The position numbers were made by a program, and so were the translations under genes. A DNA stretch of 53,898 nt from Bacteroidota bacterium (GTDB taxonomy: Bacteria; Bacteroidota; Bacteroidia; 2-12-FULL-35-15): assembly GCA_025963775.1 (NCBI GenBank), contig JAOQAD010000022.1, positions 1-53,898 of the forward strand. The letters are read 5' to 3'. The stretch's first letter is position 1. Each line of letters starts with the position of its first letter. Of this stretch, positions 51,117 to 53,898 are shown piece after piece. A model generated the notes under the pieces. That model was given only the letters and a program-made list of their open reading frames with translations, ran no database searches and had not been told where the DNA came from.

Positions 51117-53312
51117 TTACATGAGCACCTTCTCAAAAATTCCTGCGATCTTTAAAGTAACGGCTTCGTCAGGTTGCAAAACAAGCGCTTCATATTCCGG
51201 CTTGTAGGAAAGAGGCTTTAGCACTATCTGCTGATGTTCCCAGGTATCATCATCATGGGTGTGTTTTTCGCTGTTGTATTCTTTTACCGTATAGCGGGAG
51301 CCTGTTTCCTGATCGCGGAAATTTGTCAGTTCAGCTAATACTATTTTTCCATTCCTTGATCCTCCTGAATATTTTCTGAACATGCATATGGAACCATTCG
51401 GAATGACTCTGTTCATAGAATCACCTTCGATCCGGCAGGCGAAAAGATCTCGTGTGTTTTTGTAGCCCGGAGGCAAAGGGAGCCATTCCAATTCATCTGC
51501 ATTTATTGTTTGGTTTTCACTGAAGTTTCCGGCAGCAGCTGTTAGATCATAATAAGGAATACAGTTTTCAAATGGCTTGATCTCCTTCTTCGGTAAAAAG
51601 GAAATGCTTTTTTCTGTTTTGTGTCCGTAAATATGATCTTTAAAATATTCGTGCAGGCCCCGATCGCAGGCATAGATATACGTTCCTTTAATTCCGCGAA
51701 GCATTAGGGTCTTGTATATATTCAAAATGAACTGCTTTAATTCTTCGGGGTCAGTGATCGTGTTCTTGCCGTTCTTGTCAAAGTACTTTTCCTTATAAAT
51801 TATTATTTTACCGGATGCTTTGTCATAGCTGATCTCATTTCCGAAAATAATAGCAGCATAATTCAGGTCATAGCCTTGTGTGGTATGGATGCATCCTACT
51901 TCATGCTCAGAATTGTCAGAGTTGATCCAGTCAACCGAAACTCTGTTCCACTGCAACTCGATGTTGTTTATCTTTATGTCAAATTTTGATTTGTCTTTTT
52001 TTGAGATCCAGTCCCATGAGTAACCAGCAAGTAAACGGGCCAGGCCGCTTTCTGTATTTCGCTGCCTGATCTCTTCAACCATATCCGCAAGTGAATCGAA
52101 AAGTACAAACTCATACTCTGTTGAGAAGAACCGGCTGCCTGGCTCTATTGAACAATCCAGCAGTTTGCGGATAAAATCCACATAATCAGTTCCGCCTTTC
52201 ACCCGGAATTGTGATTTCAGATAATCGATCTTTGTATTTTGGGCAGCTTTCAATCTGTCAAAATCTTCTTTTTTAACATCCGAAGGTTTTATTGATTGGC
52301 TCTCATCGTAAAACAATATTCGTTTAGCGGATTGTTTGATGATCCAGTCAAGCTCTGTTGAATTGTTCTTGTCGAGGCCGAGCTTGCCGGAAGCTGTATC
52401 AAAAGGTCCGTAATAAGCTCCAAGGTTGATCCTCCGCCGCAAGCGGTGTGATTCATCGACCATTAGTATGTCAAAAGACTGATTTGCCACCTCTGAGGGG
52501 CCGATCACCATTTTAGCATTAAGTCCTTTGATGTTTGCGAACACTTTTTTTAATGTGGCCCTGAAGGAAGACATCGGAATGACCAAGGCCATCTTTGGCG
52601 TTTGGTATTTTTCCCTTAGCCGGAACAGCAAATCCATGAACTCATCGCCATCATCTTTGAATTCGGTTGGCCGGAACTCAGAAAGATCAGTATTGAGAAG
52701 CTTGAATAAAAAAATTGCAAGGATCGTTTTACCGGTACCGGCTCCGCCTTGGATCAGTGTAGTATCATATTCATTGTTAAGGAGATTTTTCATAATTACA
52801 AGTAATCCCTCTTTCTGCTCTGCACTTAATGTTTTGTAAGGAGAGTATTTAAAGAGGTCCGAATTATCAATCTGATCAAGCGGGTGCCTTGCAATTCCAT
52901 ATGAACGGAGCTTGTCCCAGATCTCCTTAAAGATCTGCCAGTAAATTTCTTTTTTTTGATAATAGTTGTGGTTTGCAATGCCAAGGTTAAGGTTCGCAAG
53001 CTCGTATTCACCATCGCCTGAAATGTATTTGATCAGGTTGGCTTCGATATCAAGTGTGGCAGATTTGTTGAACCTGGAACCGGTGATCAGGTGAGCGTTA
53101 GTCAGCTTGTTCTTTAGTGGGTTCTTTAAGTGGCAGTGAAACCTTGAGAAAGCATCTGTTGTTTCACCGACATATGCTTCCCCTGAACTTTTATCACTCA
53201 AAATATAAACCGTTGGCCAAAGGTCTTTCACTAAATGAACGGATTGCAGCTCTTCCGTGATCCGGGGATTGAACTGCAAGTGATGAATATCAAAACCTTG
53301 TTCCCCGCTCAT
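51117..53312 (-). CDS. GIY-YIG nuclease / DUF2075 helicase / S24 (LexA-type) peptidase fusion
   Basis: 731 residues. Residues 30-100: GIY-YIG nuclease, with VYI at 35-37, YVG at 47-49, Arg57 and catalytic Glu90. Residues ~165-560: DUF2075 superfamily 1 ATPase/helicase, with Walker A GGAGTGKT at 189-196, Walker B LMVDESH near 285 and a late motif GCIHTTQGYDL. Residues ~585-731: S24 peptidase as in LexA/UmuD, with cleavage pair Ala594-Gly595 (LTAAAGN), nucleophile Ser632 (GDSMN) and general base Lys677 (YTVKEY). All three active sites look intact. I infer that self-cleavage, perhaps on RecA filaments, frees or activates the nuclease-helicase. Start ATG overlaps the stop of the MazG-like gene. 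Known as a DUF2075 protein; the function of the full fusion is not established as far as I know. Confidence 0.88.
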   Translation of the reverse strand: MSGEQGFDIHHLQFNPRITEELQSVHLVKDLWPTVYILSDKSSGEAYVGETTDAFSRFHCHLKNPLKNKLTNAHLITGSRFNKSATLDIEANLIKYISGDGEYELANLNLGIANHNYYQKKEIYWQIFKEIWDKLRSYGIARHPLDQIDNSDLFKYSPYKTLSAEQKEGLLVIMKNLLNNEYDTTLIQGGAGTGKTILAIFLFKLLNTDLSEFRPTEFKDDGDEFMDLLFRLREKYQTPKMALVIPMSSFRATLKKVFANIKGLNAKMVIGPSEVANQSFDILMVDESHRLRRRINLGAYYGPFDTASGKLGLDKNNSTELDWIIKQSAKRILFYDESQSIKPSDVKKEDFDRLKAAQNTKIDYLKSQFRVKGGTDYVDFIRKLLDCSIEPGSRFFSTEYEFVLFDSLADMVEEIRQRNTESGLARLLAGYSWDWISKKDKSKFDIKINNIELQWNRVSVDWINSDNSEHEVGCIHTTQGYDLNYAAIIFGNEISYDKASGKIIIYKEKYFDKNGKNTITDPEELKQFILNIYKTLMLRGIKGTYIYACDRGLHEYFKDHIYGHKTEKSISFLPKKEIKPFENCIPYYDLTAAAGNFSENQTINADELEWLPLPPGYKNTRDLFACRIEGDSMNRVIPNGSICMFRKYSGGSRNGKIVLAELTNFRDQETGSRYTVKEYNSEKHTHDDDTWEHQQIVLKPLSYKPEYEALVLQPDEAVTLKIAGIFEKVLM

Positions 53313-53638
53313 AGCTCATTATATTTCTTTGCTGATCCTTTTGATTTTGAGACCGGGTATTTTTCAGCATTCTTTTTGATCTTTTCCATTACGATGCTTT
53401 CAACATCGAATTGATATTTTTCTGCCATTAAAAAAGCAAATGAGAAAATATCTGCTAATTCCTCCTTTACTTTTTCGGTATCAGCCTGGGCAGCATCTTT
53501 CCAGAGGAACAGCTCAAGTAATTCTGCAGACTCAATGCTGATTGCCAACGCAAGGTCTTTCGGATTATGGAATTGTTCCCAGTCCCGCTCATTCCTGAAT
53601 TTTATCAGGGCTTCGGTGATCTTATTTATATCAGGCAT
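53309..53638 (-). CDS. MazG-like nucleotide pyrophosphohydrolase
   Basis: 109 residues from the ATG at 53638; an ATG at 53647 would add three. The all-alpha NTP pyrophosphohydrolase motif is present: ESAELLELFLW supplies the ExxE pair and EELADIFSFAF the ExxD pair, which together bind Mg2+. The enzyme hydrolyses (d)NTPs to monophosphate and pyrophosphate, and could lower nucleotide pools during infection or clean up damaged ones. It is the first gene of a two-gene operon with the nuclease/helicase/peptidase fusion (ATGA overlap), a pairing also reported for DUF2075 genes in defence-rich regions. Confidence 0.88.
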   Translation of the reverse strand: MPDINKITEALIKFRNERDWEQFHNPKDLALAISIESAELLELFLWKDAAQADTEKVKEELADIFSFAFLMAEKYQFDVESIVMEKIKKNAEKYPVSKSKGSAKKYNEL

Positions 53639-53660
53639 TGAATGCAACTATTAAGGTTTA

Positions 53661-53693
53661 CAAAGTTACTTTAAGTAATGACATTTAATTCAA
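53661..53693 (-). promoter_or_regulatory. Promoter of the MazG-like / DUF2075 operon
   Basis: On the minus strand TTG at 53693-53691 and TAACTTTG at 53668-53661 (exact TAnnTTTG), spacer 22. Predicted start near 53654, giving a leader of 16 nt to the ATG at 53638. No LexA-like palindrome was recognised around it. Confidence 0.55.
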
Positions 53694-53775
53694 TATTTGT
53701 ATATCTTTCATGTGTTTTGGAATTTTTATTATCCGAAGATTTACATATTAAATATAACCAAATTTCTCAAATCCA

Positions 53776-53898
53776 ATGTACTCCCGGTCCGAAGCCTCAC
53801 AATTAAAGCATGAATTCTGGATCGCCTTCGGGCGGTATCTCTCCCTGCATCCCAACAGCGAAGGGGAAAAGATCAATTGGGTGAACTATCACACCGGG
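53776..53898 (+). CDS. DUF4268 domain-containing protein, N-terminal part
   Basis: ATG at 53776, open to the window end (41 codons). The start MYSRSEASQLKHEFWIAFGR and INWVNYHTG match the N-terminus of small DUF4268 proteins, which are common in Bacteroidota and sometimes sit near restriction genes. Function unknown. It is divergent from the MazG-like gene with about 130 bases between them. The rest of the gene is outside the window. Confidence 0.75.
   Translation, partial: MYSRSEASQLKHEFWIAFGRYLSLHPNSEGEKINWVNYHTG

Overview
The window looks like a chromosomal segment of a Bacteroidota bacterium. The evidence is: C-terminal type IX secretion (T9SS) sorting domains on several secreted proteins, the gene order nusB / DUF1573 lipoprotein / yajC / YbbR-like / coaE, a long two-part NusB, a Reg_prop / Y_Y_Y / LytS-type sensor kinase with a LytTR regulator, absence of obvious Shine-Dalgarno sequences, and several matches to the phylum's TAnnTTTG -7 promoter box (the one upstream of leucine dehydrogenase also has TTTG exactly 19 nt upstream). 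Sampled core lines are about 47-52% G+C. I cannot assign a genus. No rRNA, tRNA, CRISPR array, insertion sequence or replication origin was recognised.

Layout. 1-1.7 kb: two AT-rich, minus-strand secreted proteins, the downstream one apparently cut short. 1.8-10.6 kb: housekeeping core, comprising an ABC exporter, leucine dehydrogenase, nusB, DUF1573 lipoprotein, yajC, YbbR-like protein, coaE, a CCC-motif-like membrane protein, a DUF2752 protein and a metallophosphoesterase. A nested palindromic REP-like element lies behind coaE. 10.8-21 kb: mostly minus-strand genes, namely a TPR protein, a PIF1-like helicase with a C-terminal helix-turn-helix domain, a seven-repeat propeller-like T9SS protein, an unrecognised secreted protein and a large T9SS protein. 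Intergenic spaces here carry short dispersed repeats. 21.2-24.9 kb: a divergent two-component pair. 25-25.2 kb: a decayed short-chain dehydrogenase.

25.2-36.5 kb begins an accessory region: a Thr/Gly-repeat lipoprotein, a McrBC-like pair (McrB-type AAA+ ATPase and DUF2357 / PD-(D/E)XK partner) with a small membrane protein behind it, a basic 49-residue ORF with its own terminator, then a co-directional cluster of very large proteins (674, 763, 2036 and 2492 residues) interrupted by a MORN/YwqK-type secreted protein. The large proteins are beta-rich and modular, but none has a signal peptide or T9SS tail. Base composition changes abruptly about 1 kb into the 2036-residue gene: AT-rich upstream, host-like downstream. 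This suggests the left part of the cluster was replaced or acquired separately.

51.1-53.9 kb: a second defence-like module on the minus strand. A MazG-type nucleotide pyrophosphohydrolase overlaps by ATGA a 731-residue fusion of GIY-YIG nuclease, DUF2075 helicase/ATPase and LexA/UmuD-type S24 peptidase, which retains an Ala-Gly cleavage site and the Ser/Lys dyad. A DUF4268 gene starts divergently and runs off the window end. The best candidates for little-described biology are this fusion operon, which looks like a damage-triggered effector, and the giant-protein cluster.
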